NCBI GenBank assembly: GCA_027486845.1
Contig: JAIXOL010000008.1
Coordinates: 62,001 to 126,000, forward strand
DNA: 64,000 nucleotides
Source of the DNA: Cytophagaceae bacterium
Lineage (GTDB): Bacteria > Bacteroidota > Bacteroidia > Cytophagales > Spirosomataceae
Direction: 5' to 3'
Shown here: positions 27,643 through 37,355 of the stretch, in pieces
Layout of the letters: each line of letters begins with the position of its first letter
Numbering within the stretch: the first letter of the stretch is position 1
Notes under the pieces: generated by a model
What the model saw: the letters and a program-made list of their open reading frames with translations, nothing else
What the model was told of the DNA's origin: nothing
Databases searched by the model: none
Position numbers and translations under genes: made by a program

Positions 27643-30114
27643 TTACTGACTAATTATTATCTTCTTAACTACTTCTTGTTGCGAAGTGTTTATCTTGAGT
27701 AGATATTGCCCACTCGTCATATTTCTTATATCAAATTTTTCTTGTTGATTTCCGCCTAGTGCTATTAGTTTTCGTTGTTCGACAACCCGACCTCCTCTAT
27801 CTAGAATAGTCATACTGACCTGGGCATTTGGCTCGGCACCAAAAGTGATGTTTAACTGCTCACTAACAGGGTTTGGATAAATGCTTACCTCAGCATAATT
27901 AGGTGCTTCGTTTGCCAAAATTGGACTAATTTTCACATCCGTTTGAGCATTTCCTTGACAATTATTAGCATCGGTCACCTTTACACTATACATTCCCGCT
28001 GCATTTATTGATATATTCAGAATACTTGGATTTTGAACCACAGATAAAAAGCTATTTGGTCCAGTCCATTCGTATTTTAACGGAGCAGTTCCTGTACTTG
28101 ATGCACTGCTCAATCTCAATAATTCACCTTCAAAATATGGGCCTGCATTGCTTGCAGTAACCGACAATCTAACTGCTTGAATCAGTATTGAATTTGAAAC
28201 AGCACTTTCCTTACAACCCCCAATCGTACAGGTTGCGGTATAGGTGGTATTACTAACCGGCGACACTGCAATTGTAGTAGTAGTCGAGCCATTCGACCAT
28301 TTCAAAAGACCATCTTTGCAACTACTCGTAGTCAGCGTTACTTTTTCATTTCCACCAGCACATAATGACAATTTATCAGATGCAATTATTGGAATTCCTG
28401 CATCACTCACAATTATTTCAACAGTATTCAAACTTTCACTAACCGGCGAAGTCGAAACTACCTTTATTTTATAAGTACCTTTCTCTAATTCTTGCGTTGT
28501 TTTTACATTTACTGTTCGTCGCGTATCTTTACCAATCTCAATTGCCTTATCGAAATTTCCAGTTTTATCAGAAAGTAAAACTCTGAAATTATTATCAAGA
28601 TTAAAACTTCCGTCAGCAGTTGTAAACGAAATCGAAAAACTTTGTCCTGCACAGAAGCTATTTAAACTTGGCGATGAAACCGTAATACTCGGCGGCACTT
28701 CTAAGCCGATTTTGCCTGTATCAGTAAAATAATTTGTAAATAAATCTACCGAACCACCCCGCCCATCTTCCAACTCTTTATTGCAGCCATAAAGTACAAT
28801 CACCCCACTTGTTTTTGAATGAAGCATCAAACGATAATCGCTGTAAAATGTGTAATCCTTAATCGCAACACCATCTTCGCCAAATTTCGGATTTCCATTT
28901 GAGTCGAAACGCTGGATCGTTAAGTCATAGCCAATATTTTTCGGAAATAACCACAAAGTATAAACACCGTCTTTACCATCCGAAATGAGTTTATTTGGTA
29001 GAAAATATGCTTTATCCGAACGGGGCGTAAAGACATCTTTTTTCCATATTATATTACCAGTTGCATTGATTTTTGCCATCTGAAAAGGTCTTGACTTATC
29101 GCCAGTTTCAATCCAAGTTGCAATTCCGCCACCGTCGCTCGTTGGCACTATCTGAACATCAAAAGTTGAGTTTGAGCCCAAATTCACTCCATTGTTCCCC
29201 CAAATATTTTTTCCATCATTAGTTACTTTATTCACTAAAACAATCTTTTTTGAGTCAGTATCACTTGAAAGTGTCCTTCCTATTATCGCATTTCCATCAA
29301 TATCAACTTTAAATAAATCAATACGAGTTTTCCCCGGAAAAACATTTGGTAAAGCTGCTGTTACCGAAATAAGTGCTTTATTGGTAATATCAAAAGTTTG
29401 AAACGAATAATCAGTGCTTGGGTCTTTAATTAATGCCACAAATCGACCGTTCTTATCATCGAATAAAACTTTTGTTTCCAAGCCTTTCGATTCCAATAAT
29501 TTAGTTTCATCTTCCACTATTTTTCCTGCATAATTTAGCTTTTTAGTAAAAACTACATTATTATTGTTCGAGCGATTGAAAACATTGAAAGTTATCAACA
29601 ACTTATCATTTTTTAGGTCATTCAATTCCAAAACGCCATCATTGGCATCATCGCTAGTTAATTCTTGTTCAGTTACTTTCACACCATCGGCCGGCCATTG
29701 AGCTTTCCCTTCATTAGAAACATACTGAGCGTATAAATTTCTGCGGTCAGTTTTATTTACATCAATACATCTATGCCACAAAATATATGCTCCGCCTTTA
29801 TTATCTGGTTTAATCAATTTGGGTGTGTAAATAAAAGTACTTTTATCTAGGATTCGACCTATACGCAAACCATCTGGAGTCCATTGCGGTATGCCTTTCG
29901 AATCTAACTTTTGTGCGTATAAATCTATGAGATTATCTCGATAATCAGCCCAAACATAAAAGCTATTTCCCTCCTCATCAATCGAATAAAGAACAGCATA
30001 CTGGAAGTCACGGGCGGCACTTACTGTAGAAGGTGTTTTTTCATTCGATTTCCACTGGGCAAAGCTCGAATGAAGCACAAAAATTGACATCAAAACGATT
30101 AGAGAATACTTCAT
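27643..30114 (-). CDS. Secreted protein with type IX secretion sorting domain
   Basis: An 823-aa cargo. ATG at 30114 is preferred because MKYSLIVLMSIFVLHSSFAQ is a clear signal peptide; an in-frame start at 30168 adds 18 unlikely residues. Residues about 20-460 hold beta-rich repeats (DLYAQKLDSKG, YTLWLFPKNIGYDLTIQRFD); about 470-740 are Ig/PKD-like segments, one Cys-paired; the C-terminal 80 residues are a type A sorting domain (YPNPVSEQLNITF, GQYLLKI, KKIIIS). Substrates of this pathway end on the surface or in the medium. Role unknown. Confidence 0.9.
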   Translation of the reverse strand: MKYSLIVLMSIFVLHSSFAQWKSNEKTPSTVSAARDFQYAVLYSIDEEGNSFYVWADYRDNLIDLYAQKLDSKGIPQWTPDGLRIGRILDKSTFIYTPKLIKPDNKGGAYILWHRCIDVNKTDRRNLYAQYVSNEGKAQWPADGVKVTEQELTSDDANDGVLELNDLKNDKLLITFNVFNRSNNNNVVFTKKLNYAGKIVEDETKLLESKGLETKVLFDDKNGRFVALIKDPSTDYSFQTFDITNKALISVTAALPNVFPGKTRIDLFKVDIDGNAIIGRTLSSDTDSKKIVLVNKVTNDGKNIWGNNGVNLGSNSTFDVQIVPTSDGGGIATWIETGDKSRPFQMAKINATGNIIWKKDVFTPRSDKAYFLPNKLISDGKDGVYTLWLFPKNIGYDLTIQRFDSNGNPKFGEDGVAIKDYTFYSDYRLMLHSKTSGVIVLYGCNKELEDGRGGSVDLFTNYFTDTGKIGLEVPPSITVSSPSLNSFCAGQSFSISFTTADGSFNLDNNFRVLLSDKTGNFDKAIEIGKDTRRTVNVKTTQELEKGTYKIKVVSTSPVSESLNTVEIIVSDAGIPIIASDKLSLCAGGNEKVTLTTSSCKDGLLKWSNGSTTTTIAVSPVSNTTYTATCTIGGCKESAVSNSILIQAVRLSVTASNAGPYFEGELLRLSSASSTGTAPLKYEWTGPNSFLSVVQNPSILNISINAAGMYSVKVTDANNCQGNAQTDVKISPILANEAPNYAEVSIYPNPVSEQLNITFGAEPNAQVSMTILDRGGRVVEQRKLIALGGNQQEKFDIRNMTSGQYLLKINTSQQEVVKKIIISQ

Positions 30115-30236
30115 GATTTTTATTAGGTCAGATGCAAATAGTTTATAAATGTAGGTGTGAACACGCATGATGCTGCTACAAATTTACGTTCTTATCTCGA
30201 TATCTACTAATTACGAATAAAATAATTCGTAAGTTA

Positions 30237-30267
30237 TTGGTTTTATCAAAAGATATTTATAGTTTTG
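30237..30267 (+). promoter_or_regulatory. Promoter of the rplM operon
   Basis: TTG at 30237-30239 and TAGTTTTG at 30260-30267 match the Bacteroidota -33 and -7 elements with a 20-nt spacer. Transcription would begin near 30274, which gives an unusually long leader of about 230 nt before rplM. Confidence 0.65.
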
Positions 30268-30274
30268 CAGCCCC

Positions 30275-30505
30275 AAAATACCACCCTCGTAGCGTAGCCC
30301 GTTTGTTCGAGGGAGAATTTAAGTTAGGGAGAAACGCTATTTCCGAAGCGAATCAAGTGTTGTTTCAACACCCCATAACTTTGTGGAAAAAGTCATCGAA
30401 AAATAGTCATAGCAGTTGGGAGCAAAAACTAAAAATAGATGACAAATGCTTTTTTCAAATCGCTTGAGAAGTCAAGCGTATCGAACATTTAAAATATACA
30501 AAACA
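30275..30505 (+). promoter_or_regulatory. Long 5' leader of rplM, possible autoregulatory RNA
   Basis: No gene is visible here. CCCTCG (30284-30289) can pair with CGAGGG (30308-30313) around an 18-nt loop, early in the transcript. Ribosomal protein operons often carry protein-binding leaders. The open frame through this leader (30237-30467) includes the promoter and is not considered a gene. Confidence 0.4.
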
Positions 30506-30949
30506 GTGAAGCATTTAAGTTACAAAACGATTTCTGCAAATAGCGAAACCGTTAATAAAGAATGGGTAGTTATTGATGCTACCGACAAAGTATTGGGCCG
30601 CTTGTGTAGCCAAATTGCTAACATTATTCGTGGTAAAAACAAAACTAACTTTACGCCTCACGTTGACTGTGGTGATAACGTAATTGTTATCAATGCAGAA
30701 AAAATACGTTTGACGGGAAAGAAAATGACTGATAAAGTTTATATCCGTCATACAGGACACCCAGGTGGACAACGTTTTGCTACTCCACGTGAGTTAATGG
30801 CAAAAGATGGTCGTCGTGTGGTTGAAATGGCCGTAAAAGGTATGTTACCAAAGGGAATTTTAGGTCGTCGTTTATATACAAATTTGTATGTTTATGTAGG
30901 AGCAGAACACCCACACGCAGCTCAAACGCCAAAAACGATTGAATTATAA
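30506..30949 (+). CDS. rplM: 50S ribosomal protein L13
   Basis: GTG at 30506 gives a 147-aa protein starting (M)KHLSYKTISANSETV, which matches the usual N-terminus in Bacteroidota; an upstream frame start at 30446 adds 20 residues not found in the family. Signatures are WVVIDATDKVLGRLCSQIA, PHVDCGDNVIVINAEKI, YIRHTGHPGGQR and VKGMLPKG. L13 is an early-assembly protein of the large subunit. It precedes rpsI, the near-universal order. Confidence 0.96.
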   Translation: MKHLSYKTISANSETVNKEWVVIDATDKVLGRLCSQIANIIRGKNKTNFTPHVDCGDNVIVINAEKIRLTGKKMTDKVYIRHTGHPGGQRFATPRELMAKDGRRVVEMAVKGMLPKGILGRRLYTNLYVYVGAEHPHAAQTPKTIEL

Positions 30950-31084
30950 TTTGGTGATTTGTTATTAGTTACTGGTTGTTAGTTGTGAGTAGGTTATGTA
31001 CTTAACCAGTTTCCAAATAACCAATTTACTGATAACCAAAATAATTTATCTAATTTCAGAATATTTTCAAATTTCTATATACAA

Positions 31085-31471
31085 ATGCAAGTTATCAACG
31101 CAGTAGGTAGAAGAAAAACAGCCGTAGCCCGTATCTACATGAAAGCGGGAAATGGTGAAATTTCTATCAATGGAAAAGGTTTGAAGGAATACTTTCCTTC
31201 AGAAATTCTCCAAATTATCTTGAACCAACCATTTGCTACAACAAGCACGGCCGGTCAGTATGATTTAAAAGTAAACGTAAACGGTGGTGGAATTGCTGGA
31301 CAAGCCGAGGCTGTTCGTATGGCAGTTTCTCGTGCTTTGTGTGAAGCAAACGCAGAAAACCGTCCAGCGTTGAAAAAAGAAGGTTTCTTAACTCGTGATG
31401 CACGTATGGTTGAACGTAAAAAACCAGGTCGTAAGAAAGCACGTAAGAAATTCCAATTCTCGAAACGTTAA
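31085..31471 (+). CDS. rpsI: 30S ribosomal protein S9
   Basis: A 128-aa protein beginning MQVINAVGRRKTAVARIYM, with VNVNGGGIAGQAEAVR and the basic C-terminal tail ending KKFQFSKR that reaches the P-site tRNA. The spacer from rplM is 135 nt and holds AT-rich inverted-repeat sequence. Confidence 0.97.
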   Translation: MQVINAVGRRKTAVARIYMKAGNGEISINGKGLKEYFPSEILQIILNQPFATTSTAGQYDLKVNVNGGGIAGQAEAVRMAVSRALCEANAENRPALKKEGFLTRDARMVERKKPGRKKARKKFQFSKR

Positions 31472-31484
31472 TATTTTCAGTCTT

Positions 31485-31635
31485 CAGTTCTCAGTATGCA
31501 GTTTACAAATTATCGTTTACTGCTCACTGCAAACTGAAGATTGCCAATTAATAAAAGTCCAGACAGCACTTAATCGTGTCCGGTGTGCTGTGCTGCGTAG
31601 TTTAATTTATTATTTACATCTTACTAATTAGTCAA
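31485..31635 (+). other. rpsI-rpsB spacer with two inverted repeats
   Basis: CTTCAGTT and AACTGAAG arms (about 31484-31540) enclose a long partly paired segment. Further on, ACAGCAC and GTGCTGT arms (about 31563-31592) form a second hairpin directly before rpsB. The second may be an S2 leader structure; the first looks like common intergenic repeat. Confidence 0.4.
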
Positions 31636-32478
31636 ATGGCACAATTAGAGTACAAAGAATTATTGGATGCAGGTGTACACTTCGGTCACCTTACCCGTAA
31701 ATGGGATCCAAAAATGGCTCCATATATCTTCATGGAGAAAAACGGCATCCACATCATCGACCTTAACAAAACACTTGCTTGTCTTGAAGATGCTCAAGAA
31801 GTTGTAAAAGGTATCGTTCGTTCTGGACGCAAAATCATGTTCGTAGCTACTAAGAAACAAGCTCAAGAAATCGTTTCTGAAGAAGCACGTCGCTTGAAAA
31901 TGCCTTACGTAACCGAGCGTTGGTTAGGTGGCATGCTTACAAACTTTGCAACAATCAAAAAATCTTTGAAAAAATTGCAAAATGTTGAGCGTATGTTGAA
32001 AGACGAAGCTACTGCAAAAAATATTGCAAAGCGTGAGCGTTTAATGCTCGATCGTGAGCGTATCAAACTTGACAGATTATTGGGTGGTGTTGCTGACTTA
32101 TCAAGACTTCCTGCTGCTTTGTTTGTTGTTGACGTAAAGCGTGAACACCTTGCAGTTTCAGAAGCTCACCGTTTGGGAATTCCAGTAATCGCAATTTGTG
32201 ATACTAATTCAAATCCTGAGGCAGTTGAGTATCCAATCCCAGGAAACGATGATGCTTACAAATCAGTAGCCTTGATTACTTTGGCTATCGGTAAAGCAAT
32301 CGAAGAAGGTATTATGGAGCGTAAAGTTGACAAAGACAACGCTGCATTACAAGATGAAGAAGATGCAAAACGTGCAGTTGACGAAGCAAGAGCAATTATC
32401 TCACCTGCGGCTGCTCCAATAGCAGAAGCGATAGAAGAAGTAGCTGCTCCAGCAACTGATGACGAAGCTGCAGCTTAA
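31636..32478 (+). CDS. rpsB: 30S ribosomal protein S2
   Basis: A 280-aa protein: YKELLDAGVHFGHLTRKWDPKM, TKKQAQEIVSEEA, RWLGGMLTNFATI and ALFVVDVKREHLAVSEA are family blocks. The C-terminus is extended with an acidic, Ala-rich tail (about residues 245-280), common in Bacteroidota. Next gene is tsf, 104 nt on, as in most bacteria. Confidence 0.97.
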   Translation: MAQLEYKELLDAGVHFGHLTRKWDPKMAPYIFMEKNGIHIIDLNKTLACLEDAQEVVKGIVRSGRKIMFVATKKQAQEIVSEEARRLKMPYVTERWLGGMLTNFATIKKSLKKLQNVERMLKDEATAKNIAKRERLMLDRERIKLDRLLGGVADLSRLPAALFVVDVKREHLAVSEAHRLGIPVIAICDTNSNPEAVEYPIPGNDDAYKSVALITLAIGKAIEEGIMERKVDKDNAALQDEEDAKRAVDEARAIISPAAAPIAEAIEEVAAPATDDEAAA

Positions 32479-32582
32479 TCTAAGGCTAAAATGATATACA
32501 AACAAAATAGCCCGAAGCGAAAGTTTTGGGCTGTTCTGTTTCAGAATAAAAACTGTTAATACAAACTTAATAAAAACATAAA

Positions 32583-33413
32583 ATGAATATCACAGCAGCA
32601 GATGTAAACAAACTCCGTCAGATGACAGGAGCTGGTATGATGGACTGTAAAAAAGCTTTAACAGAAGCCGAAGGCGACTTTGATAAAGCAGTTGAAGTAC
32701 TTCGTAAATCAGGTCAGAAAGTAGCGGCTAAACGTGCCGATAACGAGACTAACGAAGGTTTGGTATTAATTGACGTAAGTGATAGCGGAAAAAGTGCAAA
32801 AGTATTGGCTTTGGCTTGCGAAACTGAGCCAGTTTCAAAAGTTGAGGTGTTCCGTACTTTAGCAGAAGCCGTTTTACAGGTAGGTGTAAAACATCATGCA
32901 AAAGATAAAGAAACATTGTTGGCTTTAACCATGGCAGATGGCCGTACTGTTGAGGAGAATATCCTTGATTTAGTAGGTAAAATTGGCGAAAAAATTGTCA
33001 TTACTGAATATACTCACGTTGAAGCAGAGCAAGTAGTAGCTTATAATCACTCAACTGGTAAATTAGGTGTTGTTGTAGCGTTTAATAATACACAAGGAAC
33101 TGATGTAACTGAGGTTGGTAAAGACGTAGCGATGCAAATTGCAGCGATGAAGCCAGTAGGTCTTGACAAAGACGATGTTGACCCAGCTATCGTTCAAAAA
33201 GAAATCGAAATCGGTATGGAAGTTGCTCGCCAAGAAGGTAAAGCAGAAGCCATGTTGGAGAAAATTGCAATGGGTAAATTAGGTAAATTCTACAAAGAAA
33301 ATACTTTATTGAACCAAGTTTTCGTAAAAGACAATAACTTGACAATCGCTCAATTATTAGAATCAACTTTGAAAGGCTTGACAATCAGTGCTTTTAAAAG
33401 AGTTCAAATCTAA
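32583..33413 (+). CDS. tsf: Elongation factor Ts
   Basis: A 276-aa nucleotide-exchange factor for EF-Tu. The N-terminal UBA-like domain has VNKLRQMTGAGMMDCKKALTEA; the core includes ACETEPVSKVEVFR (where TDFV is the usual motif) and MQIAAMKPVGLDKDDV. It ends the ribosomal block and is followed by a strong terminator. Confidence 0.97.
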   Translation: MNITAADVNKLRQMTGAGMMDCKKALTEAEGDFDKAVEVLRKSGQKVAAKRADNETNEGLVLIDVSDSGKSAKVLALACETEPVSKVEVFRTLAEAVLQVGVKHHAKDKETLLALTMADGRTVEENILDLVGKIGEKIVITEYTHVEAEQVVAYNHSTGKLGVVVAFNNTQGTDVTEVGKDVAMQIAAMKPVGLDKDDVDPAIVQKEIEIGMEVARQEGKAEAMLEKIAMGKLGKFYKENTLLNQVFVKDNNLTIAQLLESTLKGLTISAFKRVQI

Positions 33414-33435
33414 AAGTTTACTGATGATAAAGTTT

Positions 33436-33475
33436 AAGGAAGTCTTCGTTTAAAGCGAAGACTTCCTTTTTTTAT
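33436..33475 (+). terminator. Rho-independent terminator after tsf
   Basis: A perfect 13-bp stem (33436-33448 with 33456-33468), 7-nt loop TTTAAAG, followed by a run of T. Confidence 0.92.
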
Positions 33476-33487
33476 TTAGAATAGCCT

Positions 33488-33682
33488 TTATTTTTTGTCT
33501 TTTAATGCTTCTTTACGCTTTTTTTCTGGCTATAATTCGGCAGGAATGTGAGCGTAGGCTTTGAGAAGTACTTTATGAATATTCACAAGAAGTGAGTCAC
33601 GTTTCAATACTTTCATATTTAATCGAAATTTATTCCAAAGTTCTGAGTTTTCAACAGTAATACTTTGGTCAATTAATATTTT
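33488..33682 (-). pseudogene. Short gene relic with internal stop
   Basis: The minus strand reads LIDQSITVENSELWNKFRLN, then MKVLKRDSLLVNIHKVLL and AYAHIPAEL, a TAG stop, then PEKKRKEALKDKK and TAA. The composition looks protein-like on both sides of the single stop, suggesting a decayed gene or a short fragment. I cannot name the family, and chance is not excluded. Confidence 0.3.
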
Positions 33683-33730
33683 TTAAGAATAGTTATTCAA
33701 ATTTACTAAAAATACATAATTCAACAAGTT

Positions 33731-34429
33731 TTAAACATCTCGAAGCCTCGACCTCAAAGCGAACGATAAACCTACCGAAAAACCTACATTTTGATTTCTA
33801 ACGGGCAATTGCACCAAAGGAAGATTTAGTACACGAGAAAAACCATGTTGGTAACGACCTTCTATAAAAAACTTACCATTTTTGAAAGGAATTTCATAAC
33901 CCAATGCCCCAACCCCACTAAATTCGGTATCTTTGAAAAGTCCTGTACCAAGACCTGTACGAATTGGAAAAATGTTTAGGACACGAATTACCGCTCTTGA
34001 GTCAAACAAATACCCTATTGATGGCCCCAATAAAATATAGGCATGCCCTTCGTTTGAGTCGCCGAGCTTAAATTTTGCTAAAATTGGCATTTCTAAATGG
34101 TTATTTTTTAGAGCGATTCGTCCACCAATCGGAATATTAAGTCCCAAAATATTATCTCCACCACCCACATTAAACGATTCGTTAATCACAAAACCTTTCT
34201 GTGTAAAAGCTAATTCCGGTTGAATCGAAATTCTATCCGAAATGGGAAATTCGACAAAAATAGCACCCGATGGAGCTGGTAAAAGTTTAAAATCTGGCGT
34301 GATATTTTCAATTAGTTTGAATTTTGTCATCGTCGAACCCGTAAAGCCACCACGCACTCCAACAAAAATTTGAGCAAAAGTCAAGTTTGCCATCAACATA
34401 AATACAAGTGTTTTGAACATTGTTCTCAT
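33731..34429 (-). CDS. PorT-like outer-membrane beta-barrel protein
   Basis: A 232-aa protein with a signal peptide (MFKTLVFMLMANLTFAQ; start at 34429 or the Met four codons later). Repeated amphipathic beta strands with GVRGGFTGSTM, ISIQPELAFTQKGF, LEMPILAKFKL, YILLGPSIGYLFDS and GALGYEIPF fit the outer membrane beta-barrel (PorT-type) family. Not PorT itself by any decisive sign. Probably monocistronic. Ligand unknown. Confidence 0.85.
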   Translation of the reverse strand: MRTMFKTLVFMLMANLTFAQIFVGVRGGFTGSTMTKFKLIENITPDFKLLPAPSGAIFVEFPISDRISIQPELAFTQKGFVINESFNVGGGDNILGLNIPIGGRIALKNNHLEMPILAKFKLGDSNEGHAYILLGPSIGYLFDSRAVIRVLNIFPIRTGLGTGLFKDTEFSGVGALGYEIPFKNGKFFIEGRYQHGFSRVLNLPLVQLPVRNQNVGFSVGLSFALRSRLRDV

Positions 34430-34646
34430 TTTAGTAATCAGTTTTAATTAAATTTGTAGAAAAATGAGTAATATTCTCGAATAGGCGATTTGGTTAAAAT
34501 AGTTTGACAAAAGATTTTACATAAGAGACAATAGATTCTAAAAACGGAAACAACTATTCTCGTGTTTTTTGTCTTAACTCTCATATTTACCTACAAGATG
34601 CCATAAAAACCTTGAGCGTTGCACTTTTACTGTTAATAAAAAGTTA

Positions 34647-36002
34647 ATGAATTTACCCGAAAATTTCGTAACCCAAATGCAGCATATTTTAGGTGCTGAA
34701 TACTTGACTTTTGCCGAAAGTCTCGAACAAGAAAGACCAACTGCTATTCGACTCAACCCTCGCAAAAAGGTAACAAGCGATATATTATTTGGTCAAAATA
34801 CCGAACCAGTAAAATGGAATGCCGATGGGCGATATTTACCACAGCGTCCAGTTTTCACGCTTGACCCGGCTTTTCATGCGGGAGCCTATTATGTACAGGA
34901 GGCTTCTTCAATGTTTGTAGCCGAAGCAGCCAAACAAATACTTGACTTTGAAAAACCAGTAAGAGTAATGGATTTATGTGCTGCTCCTGGTGGGAAAACT
35001 ACTCTTTTGGCTTCGTTGCTCAACGAAAAAAGCCTTTTAGTTGCCAATGAGGTGATTAAAAGTAGAGTTGCACCATTGAAAGAAAATCTCGAAAAATGGG
35101 GTTTCCCGAACTATATCGTGAGCAACCACGACCCCGAAGACATGATTGACTTGGAAGGCTTTTTTGATTTGGTGCTGACCGATGCACCTTGTTCGGGTGA
35201 AGGACTTTTCAGAAAAGACCCAAAAGCACGTAATGAGTGGTCAGTTGATAGTGTACAACTTTGTTCGGCTCGCCAAAAGCGTATTTTACAAGCGGCGGCA
35301 ATGTTGGTTGCTCCTGATGGTTATTTGTGCTATTCAACTTGCACTTATAACGAGAAAGAAAATCAAGAAAATGCAAAATGGCTCACACAAACCGCTGATT
35401 TTGAGGAAGTTAAGCTAAACATCCCTGCTGATTGGAATATTACTGAGAAAGGTTTTGGTTACCAGTTTTTCCCTCATAAAACCAAAGGTGAAGGTTTTTA
35501 TTTGGCTATTTTTAGAAAAACTCAAGGCTCAAGAGCCGAAGTAAGAGGAAAAGTTAAATTTAACCGTGTTCCACAAAAAAAGGTCGAATTATTGAAAAAA
35601 TGGTTGGAAAATCCAGAATATTTTGATTTTTATGAAAAACCAGAAGGTGCAATCGTAGCAATTCCAACTAATTTGGCCAACGAATATTCTACAATTCTTA
35701 GAGTTTTGCAGAAGCGTTCATCGGGTTTTGAGATTGGACAATTTAAAGGTGAAGATTTTATTCCGAGCCATGATTTGGCTTTGAGCACGGCAATTTCGCC
35801 TAATTTACCGCATGTAGATTTATCAAAAGAAAATGCTTTGAAGTTTTTGAAAAAAGAACAAATTTCAGTAGAAAATGTAGAAAATGGCTGGATTTTGGCT
35901 CGTTATGAAGGACTAAATCTTGGTTTTATGAAAGTAATTGGGAATAGAATGAACAATTATTTACCGAAAGAATGGCGAATTCGGATGGATATTCCTGAGT
36001 AA
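34647..36002 (+). CDS. rRNA cytosine-C5 methyltransferase (RsmF/NSUN type)
   Basis: A 451-aa SAM-dependent enzyme. SAM motif VMDLCAAPGGKTTLLASLL (about 109-127), motif IV DAPCSGEGLFRKDP with one catalytic Cys, motif VI LCYSTCTYNEKENQ with the nucleophile Cys. About residues 300-445 form a C-terminal RsmF-like domain. It methylates a cytosine in rRNA or tRNA; which one is not readable. Overlaps no neighbour. Confidence 0.92.
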   Translation: MNLPENFVTQMQHILGAEYLTFAESLEQERPTAIRLNPRKKVTSDILFGQNTEPVKWNADGRYLPQRPVFTLDPAFHAGAYYVQEASSMFVAEAAKQILDFEKPVRVMDLCAAPGGKTTLLASLLNEKSLLVANEVIKSRVAPLKENLEKWGFPNYIVSNHDPEDMIDLEGFFDLVLTDAPCSGEGLFRKDPKARNEWSVDSVQLCSARQKRILQAAAMLVAPDGYLCYSTCTYNEKENQENAKWLTQTADFEEVKLNIPADWNITEKGFGYQFFPHKTKGEGFYLAIFRKTQGSRAEVRGKVKFNRVPQKKVELLKKWLENPEYFDFYEKPEGAIVAIPTNLANEYSTILRVLQKRSSGFEIGQFKGEDFIPSHDLALSTAISPNLPHVDLSKENALKFLKKEQISVENVENGWILARYEGLNLGFMKVIGNRMNNYLPKEWRIRMDIPE

Positions 36003-36067
36003 AACCTCACCCAACCCTTCCCGCCCTTCAGCTACGCTCAGGGAACGGGGAGGGCTTTTTTGAGGTT
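36003..36067 (+). terminator. Terminator made from a dispersed repeat
   Basis: CCCTTCCCG (36015-36023) pairs with CGGGGAGGG (36046-36054), and CCCT (36024-36027) with AGGG (36040-36043), followed by six T. Outer arms AACCTCA/TGAGGTT (36003-36009, 36061-36067) extend it. The inner part 36024-36043 is a copy of the GAGCGTAG repeat family. Confidence 0.75.
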
Positions 36068-36138
36068 ATCTAATCTTCTATTTGGAAAACTTTATTCAAA
36101 ATAGCTTTGTTTAAAAAGAATCATCAAACAAAAAGCTA

Positions 36139-37296
36139 ATGTTCAATAATTTCGTCTATCAAAATCCGGTAAAAATACTTTTTGGCAAAGGTCAAATTGC
36201 ACAACTGAGTAAGCAAATCCCTGCTGATGCAAAGATTTTGCTCACTTATGGCGGTGGAAGTATTTTCCAAAATGGTGTTTATGAGCAAGTTAAAAAAGCC
36301 CTCGAAGGCAGAAATATCGTAGAATTTGGCGGAATCGAGGCAAACCCGACTTATGAAACGCTCATGCAAGCCGTTGAGTTGGGGCGTAAAGAAGAAATTA
36401 CTTTCTTGCTTGCCGTTGGTGGCGGCTCGGTGCTTGATGGTACAAAATTTATTGCGGCCGCCATTCCATTTGAAGGTGATGACGCTTGGCAGATTGTAAC
36501 AGGGCAAGCGAAATTCAAGAAAGCGATTCCAATCGGTTCGGTACTGACTTTGCCAGCAACCGGTTCGGAAATGAATTATTTTGCCGTAATAAGCAAGAAA
36601 TCTACGCAAGAAAAGAAAGGTATGGGAAATCCGTTGGTTTATCCGACCTTCTCCATTCTTGACCCCGAAACTACGTTTTCACTACCGCCACGCCAAATTG
36701 CCAATGGTATTGCCGATGCTTTTACACATGTGATGGAGCAGTACATGACTTACCCAGTTGATGCTCAGATTCAAGACCGCTTTGCCGAGTCTATCATTCA
36801 GACTTTGATTGAAGTTGCACCGAAAACGCTTGAAAACCCAACTAATTATGAAGCTCGTGCCAATTTTATGTGGGCTGCAACGGTGGCTCTCAATGGTTTT
36901 ATAAGTTTGGGGGTTCCGCAAGATTGGGCAACGCACCAAATCGGACATGAACTAACGGCTTTTCACGGTGTTGACCATGCACGAAGTTTGGCAGTTGTTT
37001 TACCTTATTTATTAAAAATTAAGCAAGAAAGCAAGCGAGAAAAACTCATTCAATATGCCAAGAGAGTTTGGAATTTGAGCGGAACTGATGACGAATTGGT
37101 CGCAGGAGCGATTCAAAAAACTGGAGAGTTTTACGAATCTTTGGGCTTATCAATCAAAGCCAGCGAATATGGTGTAAATCAAGAAACAATTGCCAAAATA
37201 GTAAAGCGTTTTGAAGCACGAGGTGTAAATTTTGGCGAAAAAGCCGATATTACACCTGCGGTTGTGGCTGAAATTTTGGAAATGAGTATTGCGTAA
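36139..37296 (+). CDS. Iron-containing alcohol dehydrogenase, YqhD-like
   Basis: A 385-aa enzyme of the group III alcohol dehydrogenases. FGKGQIAQLSKQI, YGGGSIFQNGVY, LAVGGGSVLDGTKFIAA bind NADP; metal ligands are expected in IADAFTHVMEQYM, WATHQIGHELTAFHGVDHA (His-rich). It likely reduces short aldehydes, as E. coli YqhD does. The antisense 157-codon frame is a shadow. Monocistronic. Confidence 0.93.
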   Translation: MFNNFVYQNPVKILFGKGQIAQLSKQIPADAKILLTYGGGSIFQNGVYEQVKKALEGRNIVEFGGIEANPTYETLMQAVELGRKEEITFLLAVGGGSVLDGTKFIAAAIPFEGDDAWQIVTGQAKFKKAIPIGSVLTLPATGSEMNYFAVISKKSTQEKKGMGNPLVYPTFSILDPETTFSLPPRQIANGIADAFTHVMEQYMTYPVDAQIQDRFAESIIQTLIEVAPKTLENPTNYEARANFMWAATVALNGFISLGVPQDWATHQIGHELTAFHGVDHARSLAVVLPYLLKIKQESKREKLIQYAKRVWNLSGTDDELVAGAIQKTGEFYESLGLSIKASEYGVNQETIAKIVKRFEARGVNFGEKADITPAVVAEILEMSIA

Positions 37297-37355
37297 AAAG
37301 AATTACGATTTACGAATATAGAATTACGAATGTTGCAAAACCAAAAGAAAATTCA

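Noticed and set aside
30237-30467. 76-codon frame before rplM
   Set aside because: It contains the predicted promoter and leader; no conserved text.
36136-36609. 157-codon minus-strand frame
   Set aside because: Antisense shadow inside the YqhD-like dehydrogenase gene.
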